A DNA stretch of 64,000 nucleotides from Gluconobacter sp. Gdi (GTDB taxonomy: Bacteria; Pseudomonadota; Alphaproteobacteria; Acetobacterales; Acetobacteraceae), in NCBI RefSeq assembly GCF_014132155.1, contig NZ_BLJQ01000003.1, positions 364,205 through 428,204 of the forward strand, in the 5' to 3' direction. Each line of letters opens with the position of its first letter. The stretch's first letter is position 1. Made by a program: the position numbers and the translations under genes. Below, piece after piece: positions 13,179-23,064 of the stretch. The notes below the pieces were generated by a model, which was given only the letters and a program-made list of their open reading frames with translations, searched no databases and had not been told where the DNA came from.

Positions 13179-13982
13179 ATGGTGATGCGTCTGATTACAT
13201 GGAACATCAACTCCCTCCGGCTTCGTTTGCCGCTGCTGAAGAAGCTCGTTGAGGAGGAAAATCCGGACATTGTCTGCCTTCAGGAGACGAAAGTTCCCGA
13301 TCCGCTCTTCCCGGCTGAAGCTCTTGTGGAGCTTGGCTTTCCGCATCAGCTCTATCGAGGAATGAAGGGATACAACGGGGTTGCAATCCTGTCCCGCCTG
13401 CCCCTCGACACAGTTGCGAATACGCCTGACTGGTGCAGCCGGAGCGATTGTCGGCACATCGCGGCATCAATCCAGACGCCTGGTGGGCCAGTGATGCTGC
13501 ATGATTTCTATGTCCCTGCGGGGGGCGATATCCCGGATCCGGAAGAAAACGAAAAATTTGCTCACAAACTCGCGTTTGTAGAAGAAGCCGCGAAATGGTT
13601 CACGGATAGTCCACCAGTGCGCAGCATTGTGGTTGGAGATCTCAATATCGCTCCGTTGGAGCATGATGTCTGGAGCCATCGTCAGCTTCTCAAAATCGTC
13701 AGCCATACGCCGCCGGAGACCGAGCGACTTAATACGTGGATGGCGGCAGGGTTTGAGGACGCCATGAGGCGGATTACGCCTGAGCCCACCAAATTGTATA
13801 CATGGTGGTCCTACAGGAACAAGGACTGGAAAAAGTCAGATCGTGGAAGGCGCCTAGATCATGTCTGGCTTACGCCAGATCTGATGCCAGGCCTTCGAAA
13901 TATTCGTGTTCTGCGGGATGTTCGCGATTGGGACAGCCCTTCAGATCACGTGCCGGTCGTGCTGGATTTCGATCCAGCCTGA
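13179..13982 (+). CDS. xth: Exodeoxyribonuclease III-type endonuclease
   Basis: AP endonuclease/3'-exonuclease of the EEP superfamily. It shows MRLITWNINSLRLRL, catalytic Glu in VCLQETKVPD, GYNGVAILSR, VVGDLNIAP, RGRRLDHVWLT and the final SPSDHVPVVLDF. The frame is open from a GTG at 13146; the family start is MRL at 13185, and I give the ATG at 13179 two codons before. None of the candidates has a good Shine-Dalgarno. It is about 267 residues, as usual. Confidence 0.93.
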   Translation: MVMRLITWNINSLRLRLPLLKKLVEEENPDIVCLQETKVPDPLFPAEALVELGFPHQLYRGMKGYNGVAILSRLPLDTVANTPDWCSRSDCRHIAASIQTPGGPVMLHDFYVPAGGDIPDPEENEKFAHKLAFVEEAAKWFTDSPPVRSIVVGDLNIAPLEHDVWSHRQLLKIVSHTPPETERLNTWMAAGFEDAMRRITPEPTKLYTWWSYRNKDWKKSDRGRRLDHVWLTPDLMPGLRNIRVLRDVRDWDSPSDHVPVVLDFDPA

Positions 13983-13999
13983 CCGGCAGGGCCTGAGTA

Positions 14000-14734
14000 T
14001 CAGGCTGTCAGTGATTCGGCCGTAGCAACAGTGCGGCCTTCCGGGTCAAGACGATACCCACCACCCTCAGTGATCAGCAGGGACGTCTTGGTGGGGTCTG
14101 GCTCGATTTTCTGGCGAAGACGATAGATATGCGTCTCAAGCGTATGGGTCGTCACTGCAGCGTTGTAACCCCAGACTTCGTTCAGAAGCACCTGACGGGC
14201 GACGGGGCGCTGACCGGCCCGGTAAAGATACTTGAGAATCGCGGCTTCTTTTTCAGTCAGGCGAATGCGGCGATTGCGGGCCGTCTCAACCAGAAGTTTG
14301 GCTGATGGACGAAACGCGTAAGGGCCGATTTCAAAAACGGCATCTTCGCTGTTTTCAAAGATCCGGAGCTGTGCCCGAAGACGCGCCAGCAGTTCCCCGA
14401 TACGGAATGGCTTTGCGACATAGTCGTTTGCGCCTGCATCAAGCCCGCGGACAACATCACTTTCATCGTCTGAACCGGTCAGAATAATGATCGGCATCCG
14501 AACGCCTTCGCGACGAAGCTCCGCACAGAAGTCGCGGCCGTCTCCGTCAGGAAGGGTGATGTCCAGCAGCATGGCGTCGTAACGGGCACCAGGCTTCTTG
14601 AGGAGCTCTCTTGCTGTTGCCACGGAGACTGCTTCCACAGCCTCAAGTTCGCCACCGTGCTGGAGTTGCTCTGTCAGCAGGCTTCGTAGCGTATCGTCAT
14701 CATCTACCACGAGGATGGGCCGGGGACCTGCCAT
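14000..14734 (-). CDS. OmpR/PhoB-family response regulator, no kinase nearby
   Basis: The 244 residues comprise a receiver domain (ILVVDDDDTLRSLL, phospho-acceptor Asp in DAMLLDITLPDGDG, ILTGSDDESD, Lys in VAKPFRIGELLARLRA) and a C-terminal winged helix (RLTEKEAAILKYLYRA, VWGYNAAVTTHTLETHIYRLRQKI). No histidine kinase gene lies next to it, so it is an orphan here. It is divergent from an L,D-transpeptidase gene, which suggests but does not prove a role in envelope homeostasis. Confidence 0.93.
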   Translation of the reverse strand: MAGPRPILVVDDDDTLRSLLTEQLQHGGELEAVEAVSVATARELLKKPGARYDAMLLDITLPDGDGRDFCAELRREGVRMPIIILTGSDDESDVVRGLDAGANDYVAKPFRIGELLARLRAQLRIFENSEDAVFEIGPYAFRPSAKLLVETARNRRIRLTEKEAAILKYLYRAGQRPVARQVLLNEVWGYNAAVTTHTLETHIYRLRQKIEPDPTKTSLLITEGGGYRLDPEGRTVATAESLTA

Positions 14735-14891
14735 AATACCTGTCTCGTTTTATCTAGGCGGAAAACGTCACATCCGCATGTGTTCGCGTTAATAGGCCAC
14801 GCATCCAATTCTGCCTATCCTGCACCGCAGGACCAGCAGCACACTTGCCATCTGAGATATGACAAATACTTATCCGAAAGGGAACAGCAAC

Positions 14892-15401
14892 ATGACTAAA
14901 GCTATTTTGAGAATCACTGAGGGCCGCGCTTTTCTTCACTTTCGTAATGTAATCATTCCGGCTTTGATCGGGGCTGGTGGTATTCGCCTTGACAAGCGTG
15001 AAGGCGATCACGCGACCCCTGTAGGTGAACTACCCCTCCGCCGTATCCTGTATCGCGCAGATCGTGTGGAAAAGCCTGTTTCCGGCGCGGGTTTACCTAT
15101 CGAGCCGATTGCTGCTTCGGATGGTTGGTGCGATGACGGATCGCACCCGGATTATAACCGTCCGGTGACACTTCCTCACCCTGCGTCATATGAGAAAATG
15201 TGCCGGGATGATCATGTCTATGATCTCTGCATTGTGATGGGGTGGAATGACGTCACCATCGAGTCGGGACGTGGGTCTGCAATTTTCCTGCATCTGCCTC
15301 CCGTCAGCGGTGTGACGGAAGGCTGTATTGCATTGCAGGAAAAGGACCTGCGTTATGTGCTGGAACAGGGTCTGACGGCTATCATGGTGGAAGCGCCTTA
15401 A
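14892..15401 (+). CDS. L,D-transpeptidase family (YkuD) protein
   Basis: About 169 residues. YkuD domains use a Cys nucleophile in a H-x(n)-S/T-x-G-C motif; here IFLHLPPVSGVTEGCIALQ matches. The N-terminal part GIRLDKREGDHATPVGELPL is the typical substrate-groove segment (G..K.EGD..TP.G). I chose ATG 14892 because GAAAGGGA sits 8 bases upstream; an in-frame ATG at 14859 has no such site. No signal peptide is evident, which is odd for a peptidoglycan enzyme. It overlaps the convergent antiporter gene by 4 bases. Confidence 0.87.
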   Translation: MTKAILRITEGRAFLHFRNVIIPALIGAGGIRLDKREGDHATPVGELPLRRILYRADRVEKPVSGAGLPIEPIAASDGWCDDGSHPDYNRPVTLPHPASYEKMCRDDHVYDLCIVMGWNDVTIESGRGSAIFLHLPPVSGVTEGCIALQEKDLRYVLEQGLTAIMVEAP

Positions 15402-17221
15402 GCTGCCTCTTCCTCTGTGTGTCGAGTGTCAGTCGGCGGTACCATCGAGATCATCAGGTCCCCAGGCATCGGGGTGATGACAGTCGGATCTTCTGCCGAA
15501 CGAATGAGAATGGCAGAGCGTCTGCTGACAAGGATATCGAGGCGATTGTCGTCCGTTCCAAACCCTGCCGCATTGGCCTCATTGGCTGCACGGGATACGA
15601 AGCGCCAGCCTTGCTCGAACAGGGTATCGAACAGGGTGTAATTCCAAGCGGGTTCTCCCAGAACCTTTCCTCGGGAGTCACGGGAAAGCCCATGATAAAA
15701 ATCTAGTCGGGCCACACCCGGGCTGATCTGGAATACCCGTTCCCGCCCCATGGCTGGCGCGAGATGTCCGCAGATCATCCCATTATAGATGCCGTCTCCG
15801 GTCGTTGCGATCAGGTAGTCTGCTGGTCGTTCTTCCAGTGCTTCCTGCCCGTGCTGGGACAGCAGTTCGGTCCTTAGAACTGGAATGTCGAGCTGCGCGG
15901 CAGCCATCAGTGCGCTGGATCGGTTGTCCACGAGCAGAACGGGAATGTTTTCACGATGGAGGCAGGCTGCAAGGTCGATGGACCATTTGCTCGCCCCCAG
16001 AATGGCGATGGCTGGATCATTCGAGAGTGTGAGCTTGAGAGCACGTGCGATTGGACGAAGCGAAAAGCCATGAAGGATCATGGTCACGGCGATAACGGCG
16101 AAGACCGCTGGCATAATGAGGTCAGCCGACTGGTAGCCCGTTTCTTTCAGGCGAATACCAGCGGCGCCCGCAACGGCCGCCGCAACGATGCCTCGGGGCG
16201 CAATCCATCCGACGAAGAGGCGCTCTTTCCAAGGCATGCTGGTGCCCAGGGTGGAAAAGAAAATTCCAACCGGACGTACGACGAACAGTACGACAAGCGT
16301 CAGCATCAGAATGGGAATGGAAAGGTGCTTGAGAACGTCTCGATGAAGATCTGCTGTCAGCAGGATGAACAGTACCGACACGACGAGAACCACCATCGAT
16401 TCCTTGATGCGCCTTAGTTCTGCGACGCCTGGAATGTGGAGGTTGGTCAGTGCCATGCCAAAAATAGTGACCGCGACCAGGCCCGCGCCTTCCATTTCCA
16501 GATTGCAGGCCGTGAAAATCAGCAGTGCCATTGAGATGAGCACCGGCGTTTTGAGAATTTCCGGCATCATGTCGCGAGTGAAGAGATAACGGATCAGATA
16601 GGCTGGAAGAATGCCCGCCGAAATCGACTCAGTTGCAGCAGCGAGCAGATCAGGAAGTGTGTGGGTAAAAAAGACGCCGGTATGCAGGTCAACGTGCAGA
16701 AGCATGAGCTGCAGCACAACGGCTGCGAGAATCGCTCCCAGTGGATCATTGACGATGGCTTCCCATCGCAGGAACGCCGCGACACGAGGCTGGAGCTTGG
16801 CACTACGCAAAAGCGGGAGCACCACGGTTGGGCCTGTCACAACAATGATGGCGCCGAACAGCATCGACGTGCCCCATTCAAGGTGGGCAACGTAATGGGC
16901 CGCAAGTGATCCCAGAACCCAGTTGATGGGTAAGGCCAGCATCGTCAGGCGTGCGACACCTTCCCCGGCCTCACGGAGCTGCCGGATATCCAGAGCCATG
17001 CCGCCTTCAAACACGACAATGGCAACCAGGAGGGAGACCAGTGGTCTGAAGACCCAGCCCATCGTCTCTGAGGGGTGCACAATGCCCAGCCCAGGGCCGA
17101 ACAGAAGCCCAATGGTGAACAGGAGCACGATTGCGGGAAGGCGAAACCGCCAGGCAACCCACTGGGCCAGCATTCCGGCCCCGAAGGTCGAGGCGATGCC
17201 GATGAAAATATCATACTGCAT
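15398..17221 (-). CDS. Sodium/proton antiporter (CPA family) with C-terminal TrkA-N domain
   Basis: The 607-residue inner-membrane protein has 11-13 hydrophobic helices (MQYDIFIGIASTFGAGMLAQW through about residue 395). It carries the CPA1-type Asn-Asp pair in EAIVNDPLGAILAA and VVTGPTVVLPLLR. From about residue 400 comes a Rossmann-like TrkA-N domain (AIAILGASKWSIDLAACLHRENIPVLLVDNR in outline), then a poorly conserved regulatory tail. It exchanges Na+ or K+ for protons; the exact ion cannot be read from sequence. Confidence 0.88.
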   Translation of the reverse strand: MQYDIFIGIASTFGAGMLAQWVAWRFRLPAIVLLFTIGLLFGPGLGIVHPSETMGWVFRPLVSLLVAIVVFEGGMALDIRQLREAGEGVARLTMLALPINWVLGSLAAHYVAHLEWGTSMLFGAIIVVTGPTVVLPLLRSAKLQPRVAAFLRWEAIVNDPLGAILAAVVLQLMLLHVDLHTGVFFTHTLPDLLAAATESISAGILPAYLIRYLFTRDMMPEILKTPVLISMALLIFTACNLEMEGAGLVAVTIFGMALTNLHIPGVAELRRIKESMVVLVVSVLFILLTADLHRDVLKHLSIPILMLTLVVLFVVRPVGIFFSTLGTSMPWKERLFVGWIAPRGIVAAAVAGAAGIRLKETGYQSADLIMPAVFAVIAVTMILHGFSLRPIARALKLTLSNDPAIAILGASKWSIDLAACLHRENIPVLLVDNRSSALMAAAQLDIPVLRTELLSQHGQEALEERPADYLIATTGDGIYNGMICGHLAPAMGRERVFQISPGVARLDFYHGLSRDSRGKVLGEPAWNYTLFDTLFEQGWRFVSRAANEANAAGFGTDDNRLDILVSRRSAILIRSAEDPTVITPMPGDLMISMVPPTDTRHTEEEAA

Positions 17222-17318
17222 GTGTAAGAGCGCGTCGGTCCCGTGCTGATTTTGGAAACCGTATCATAACCCGGATAATGTGTTGGGCCTAACTGCGTGA
17301 TTTTGAGAGTGTTATCCG

Positions 17319-17849
17319 ATGGTTGAAACGATCCTGACCATTCGTCCGGCACAGTCCTTGGACCGAGAGGGTATCTGGCGCTTGCTGGCACCTGTTCTCA
17401 AGGCTGGGGAAACGTACGCTTTGCCGCGAACGTGGGGCCGTCGGCAGGCCTTGGCGTACTGGATGGCCGTCGAGCATCGTGTGTATGTCGCCGAGACAAA
17501 GACAGGCCAGATTGTGGGCACATTCTATGTGCAGGACAATCAGAAAGGCGGCGGTCAGCATGTTGCCAATGCTGGTTTTGTCGCAGCTACAGGATATGGT
17601 GCCGGAGCGACAATGGGACGATATGCCCTGAAAGAGGCGCAGGCGCTCGGATACAGGGCGATGCAGTTCAACTTTGTCGTCAGCACCAATCTGCGAGCCA
17701 TTGCGCTTTGGAAGCATCTTGGTTTCAGGGTGGTTGGAACGCTACCCGGTGCGTTCAACCACCCTGAGCAAGGGTATGTGGATGCGCTTGTTATGTGGAA
17801 GGAGCTTCTTCCTGTGCCGTCTCAACCTTCTGTTCAACCCGCTGCATGA
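17319..17849 (+). CDS. GNAT-family N-acetyltransferase
   Basis: A 176-residue acetyl-CoA-dependent acetyltransferase. It begins TILTIRPAQSLDREGIWRLL and has the acetyl-CoA loop region GYGAGATMGRYALKEAQALGYRAMQF. The final motif B region is STNLRAIALWKHLGFRVVGTLPGAF, as in phosphinothricin/L-amino-acid acetyltransferases. The substrate is not predictable. Its 3' end overlaps the convergent rsmB-like gene by 59 bases. Confidence 0.9.
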   Translation: MVETILTIRPAQSLDREGIWRLLAPVLKAGETYALPRTWGRRQALAYWMAVEHRVYVAETKTGQIVGTFYVQDNQKGGGQHVANAGFVAATGYGAGATMGRYALKEAQALGYRAMQFNFVVSTNLRAIALWKHLGFRVVGTLPGAFNHPEQGYVDALVMWKELLPVPSQPSVQPAA

Positions 17850-19125
17850 CGCAGGCAAAGAAGCCATCCGTTCCGTCACGAAGGGGCGTCAGGGAAAACT
17901 GAGCCTTTTCGCGGAGTTCGGCTGGCAGAAGATCGGGTAGGTCTTCCGTAGCTACACGAACAAAATCTGTCCGACGCTTCAGGAATGCATCAATCTGCTG
18001 CCCGTTTTCAGCGGCCAAAAGAGAGCACGTCGCATAGATCATCCGGCCGCCGGATTTGACCAAAGATGCTGCGCGATCAAGGATTTCGGACTGTTTGATA
18101 ACAAGTTCCTGAATGTCTTCAGGTGTCAGTCGCAGTCGTGCATCCGGGTTGCGGCGCCATGTGCCGGTGCCTGAACAGGGTGCATCCACCAGGACGCGAT
18201 CAAAGCTTGCGGCACGACGCTTGGCCCATTTGTCGCCTGTGGTGAGCAGGTGCCGCTCAACATTATGCACCCCTGCCCGACGCAGACGTTTGACAGCCCC
18301 TTCAAGGCGCTTTTCATGAACGTCACAGGCAACGATATGGCCCTTGTTCTCCATGGTCATGGCAAGGGCAAGAGTCTTGCCGCCAGCTCCAGCGCAGTAA
18401 TCCAGAACGCGGTGTTCCGGCCGGGCGCCAGCTGCCGCGACAACGAGCTGTGAGCCCTCGTCCTGAATTTCTACAAGTCCATCTTTGAAGGCCTGTGCTG
18501 CCGTAACCGGCTGACGGCCATCGAGGCGCAGGCCCCACGGCGACAGCTTGGTTGGGACGGCATTCAGGCCCTCACTCCTCAGAGCGCGCAGACCGTCCTC
18601 GCGGGTGCCCTTCAAAAGGTTTACGCGAAGATCCAAAGTCGGGGTTCCGAGCATGGCTTCCATTTCGTCAGCCATGCGGGATCCGAAAGTTTCGCGTAGG
18701 GCTGGCTCAATCCAGTCCGGATATTCGAGGCGGACTGCTACAGGCTGCTTCTGGGTAGAAAGTTCTTTTCCTTCCAGATGCTTAAGGTTCACATCTTCAC
18801 GCGGCGTCAGAGGCTTTTGAGCATACCGCTCGCCACTGAATAACATGCGAACCTGATCCATCGTTGTGCCGGTTAGCAGCATGGAGGCAGCACATAGCAG
18901 GCGTGGAGAAATTTCGCCCTGGCTGCCTTCCAGGTGCCAGTGCAGCCGCCGCCAGCCACGCAGCACATCCCAGGCAAGCGTGGAAATGGCGCGCCGGTCT
19001 CCGCCGCCTATATAACGGCGTTCACGGAAAAAAGCGTTAGCGGTAGCGTCTGCGGGACGGCGGGGCGCATTCTGGATCGCACAAAGCAGATCAATGGCGC
19101 CGGAAAGGCGAGCTGCGGGGGTCAT
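17791..19125 (-). CDS. rsmB: RsmB-like 16S rRNA m5C methyltransferase (NOL1/NOP2/Sun family)
   Basis: The 444-residue SAM-dependent RNA methyltransferase has an NusB-like N-terminal helical region followed by the catalytic domain. SAM motif I is VLDYCAGAGGKTLALA, motif IV with catalytic Cys DAPCSGTGTWRRNPDA, and motif VI with the second Cys IYATCSLLAAENG. The frame is open to 19173; MTPAARLSGAIDLL at 19125 looks like the true start. It is likely co-transcribed after guaB. Confidence 0.88.
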   Translation of the reverse strand: MTPAARLSGAIDLLCAIQNAPRRPADATANAFFRERRYIGGGDRRAISTLAWDVLRGWRRLHWHLEGSQGEISPRLLCAASMLLTGTTMDQVRMLFSGERYAQKPLTPREDVNLKHLEGKELSTQKQPVAVRLEYPDWIEPALRETFGSRMADEMEAMLGTPTLDLRVNLLKGTREDGLRALRSEGLNAVPTKLSPWGLRLDGRQPVTAAQAFKDGLVEIQDEGSQLVVAAAGARPEHRVLDYCAGAGGKTLALAMTMENKGHIVACDVHEKRLEGAVKRLRRAGVHNVERHLLTTGDKWAKRRAASFDRVLVDAPCSGTGTWRRNPDARLRLTPEDIQELVIKQSEILDRAASLVKSGGRMIYATCSLLAAENGQQIDAFLKRRTDFVRVATEDLPDLLPAELREKAQFSLTPLRDGTDGFFACVMQRVEQKVETAQEEAPST

Positions 19126-19181
19126 ATCGCCCCCGTAGCCGGTTTGGCCTCTCAAAGCGAGAGGCCAATGCACAGGAAATG

Positions 19182-20762
<1,581 letters not shown>

Positions 20763-20825
20763 TCATAGACTAATTCCCCCCTGGAGGGGAAGTCTCTTTT
20801 TTGCGGTAGATTTTAAGGAATTTGT

Positions 20826-20899
20826 TGGCTGGGAGACCTGGATTCGAACCAGGGCTGACCGGGTCAGAGCCGGTAGTTCTACCGCTAAACTATCTCCCA
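20826..20899 (-). tRNA. tRNA-Gln (anticodon CTG)
   Basis: On the minus strand the acceptor TGGGAGA pairs with TCTCCCA, followed by discriminator G and an encoded CCA. The anticodon arm ACCGG-CTCTGAC-CCGGT gives anticodon CTG. The T-arm CCTGG-TTCGAAT-CCAGG is perfect. It is 74 nt including CCA and stands alone between guaB and ppx. Confidence 0.95.
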
Positions 20900-21006
20900 A
20901 GCGGTGAGTGGGTGTTTACCCATCACGGCTGAGTGACGCAAGGGGGTCTTTCCACTTTTTTTGAAAAAACTGATATTTTTCTTGCGGTAAGACGTTTTCC
21001 CGTCTC

Positions 21007-22182
21007 ATGCTGCATATTCAAGGTCCCAGCACGGGCAAAATCGGGAGCCTAAACAAGATGATGAGGCAAGGAGCGGAGCAGAGGCTTTCAGGTCAGGCGC
21101 AAATTCGCGCGTCTGGTGCCCGTCAGGCCGGTCCGTTCTTTGGGGCCATTGATCTTGGGACGAATAACTGTCGGCTGATGATTGCCGCAGGCACACCGAA
21201 TGGGTTTCGGGTCGTGGACAGTTTCAACAGGTCTGTCCGGTTAGGGGAAGGTCTGCGTGTCAGCGGCCGACTGGCTGAAGAGTCTATGACACGCGCGCTT
21301 GATGCCCTGCGCATTTGCGTCGAGCGCATGCGGCAATGGCCCCTCTCCCACGTTCGCGCTGTGGCCACCGAAGCCTGCCGTCGCGCCGTGAATGGTCGCG
21401 AGTTCCTTGAGCGTGTGCAGACCGAAATTGGTCTAACCATTGATATTATTACGGCGCGTGAGGAAGCAGAGCTCGCGCTGGAGAGCTGCTCTCCTCTCTT
21501 CCGGATGCCCTCACGGCCACCTTCTCAGTCTGAACGTGGCGTTCTGTTTGATATTGGTGGTGGTTCCACTGAAGTCGCATGGGTGCGTGTTGATCAGGAG
21601 CGTAAGTCTCAGACACTGATTGGGACAACCAGCATGCCTGTGGGTGTCATCACGCTTCAGGAGATGTTCGGTGAAGGCCATGGCTCTTCCTATGAAGAGA
21701 TGGTTTCTCACGTGCAGACCCACCTTGTAGGTTTTGAGAATGTTCACCGCATTCGCCGTGAAGTCGCACAGGGGAATGCGTGCCTGCTGGGTACGTCTGG
21801 TACTGTCACGACCCTTGCCGGCGTCGCTCTGGCCCTGCCCCGTTATAATCGCGCGGCGATTGATGGCCTGATTTTGCCGGGGCAAATCATGCGAAGTGCC
21901 ATCGACACGCTCCGTAGCCTTTCGCGCGATCATTTGGCGATGCATCCCTGTGTCGGACAGGATCGCGTAAAGTATGTTCTTCCGGGTTGCGCAATTTTCG
22001 AGGCAATTCATCGGACATGGCCTATAGAAGAGGTCACGATTGCCGATCGGGGGTTGCGTGATGGCATGCTGCTGCGTATGGCCCGCGATCATGGTCAGCG
22101 TTTCACTAGAGAACGCCGCAGGACCCATCGACATGTAACGCCCCGTTCGAGGGGCCCTCTCGGGAATTACGCCACGATATGA
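21007..22182 (+). CDS. ppx: Exopolyphosphatase / guanosine pentaphosphate phosphohydrolase (Ppx/GppA)
   Basis: An ASKHA-fold phosphatase acting on polyphosphate or pppGpp. Visible are the phosphate-1 loop GAIDLGTNNCRLMIA, ATEACRRAVNGREFL, EEAELALE and the second glycine loop GVLFDIGGGSTEVAWV. At 391 residues it is the short single-core form. The ATG at 21007 is the first of several; an ATG at 21058 is an alternative, since the first 40 residues are not conserved-looking. The stop overlaps the rlmE ATG by 4 bases. Confidence 0.92.
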   Translation: MLHIQGPSTGKIGSLNKMMRQGAEQRLSGQAQIRASGARQAGPFFGAIDLGTNNCRLMIAAGTPNGFRVVDSFNRSVRLGEGLRVSGRLAEESMTRALDALRICVERMRQWPLSHVRAVATEACRRAVNGREFLERVQTEIGLTIDIITAREEAELALESCSPLFRMPSRPPSQSERGVLFDIGGGSTEVAWVRVDQERKSQTLIGTTSMPVGVITLQEMFGEGHGSSYEEMVSHVQTHLVGFENVHRIRREVAQGNACLLGTSGTVTTLAGVALALPRYNRAAIDGLILPGQIMRSAIDTLRSLSRDHLAMHPCVGQDRVKYVLPGCAIFEAIHRTWPIEEVTIADRGLRDGMLLRMARDHGQRFTRERRRTHRHVTPRSRGPLGNYATI

Positions 22183-22979
22183 AGCCGCCCAGATCCCGCT
22201 CCGGTTCTTCCAAAAAGGATACGGGACCCAAGCGCATCCCTGGAAAAGCTCTCAAGAGTGCTGCCGCACCAGGTGCAGCTGACGCTACTCAGGACGCCTC
22301 TACTTCACAGACGGCCCGCAATAAGGTCGTCACCCTCAGAACAGCTCGTGGGCGCACCACGGCACAGCAGCGCTGGTTGAACCGGCAGCTCAACGATCCC
22401 TATGTCGCGGCAGCCCGTAAACAGGGCTGGCGTTCACGTGCAGCCTTTAAGCTGATTGAAATCGATGATCGGTTTCACATCATCAAGCCGGGTGCGCGCG
22501 TCATCGATTTGGGAGCGGCCCCAGGCGGCTGGTCTCAGGTTGCAGTCAAACGTGGCGCTGGCAACATTGCAGGTGTGGACCTCCTGCCTGTCGATCCTGT
22601 CAGCGGTGCCGAGATCATTGAAGGGGATTTCACAGATCCGGAAATGCCTGATCGCTTGAAAGAAATTCTCGGCGGTCCAGCAGATCTTGTCATGTCTGAT
22701 ATGGCTCCCAACACAACGGGCCATGCCGCAACAGACCATATGCGGATTATGGGACTGGCAGAGGGTGCACTGGATTTTGCAGTTCAGGTGCTGGCTGAAG
22801 GCGGAAGCTTCGTGGCCAAGGTCTTTCAGGGTGGTTCTGAAAAACAGATGCTTGAGTCCATGAAGAAAGCCTTCTCTTCGGTCAAGCACGTCAAGCCGCC
22901 TGCTTCCCGCAAGGAATCAAGCGAACTCTACGTCATTGCCACCGGTTTCCGCCCCGAGCGATTAAGCGACGAAGGCTGA
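22179..22979 (+). CDS. rlmE: 23S rRNA (uridine-2552-2'-O)-methyltransferase
   Basis: The FtsJ/RrmJ enzyme methylates U2552 of 23S rRNA. It has SAM motif I VIDLGAAPGGWSQVA, Asp in DLVMSDMAPNTTGH and Lys in FVAKVFQGG, the K-D-K-E methyl-transfer set. At 266 residues it is longer than E. coli RlmE owing to a basic N-terminal extension of about 65 residues, usual in alphaproteobacteria. It is coupled to ppx by an ATGA overlap and followed by a strong terminator. Confidence 0.94.
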   Translation: MKPPRSRSGSSKKDTGPKRIPGKALKSAAAPGAADATQDASTSQTARNKVVTLRTARGRTTAQQRWLNRQLNDPYVAAARKQGWRSRAAFKLIEIDDRFHIIKPGARVIDLGAAPGGWSQVAVKRGAGNIAGVDLLPVDPVSGAEIIEGDFTDPEMPDRLKEILGGPADLVMSDMAPNTTGHAATDHMRIMGLAEGALDFAVQVLAEGGSFVAKVFQGGSEKQMLESMKKAFSSVKHVKPPASRKESSELYVIATGFRPERLSDEG

Positions 22980-22984
22980 TCGTT

Positions 22985-23022
22985 GAACTGACGAGCGCTT
23001 TTTTAAGGGCGCTCGTCAGTTC
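22985..23022 (+). terminator. Strong terminator after rlmE
   Basis: GAACTGACGAGCGC (22985-22998) pairs perfectly with GCGCTCGTCAGTTC (23009-23022), a 14-bp stem. The TTTTTT lies in the loop rather than after the stem, so it may act by structure rather than by a U-tract. Confidence 0.7.
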
Positions 23023-23064
23023 CAGTGCTTGACCGGATCACGTTCCACCTACAGAACGGACAGG

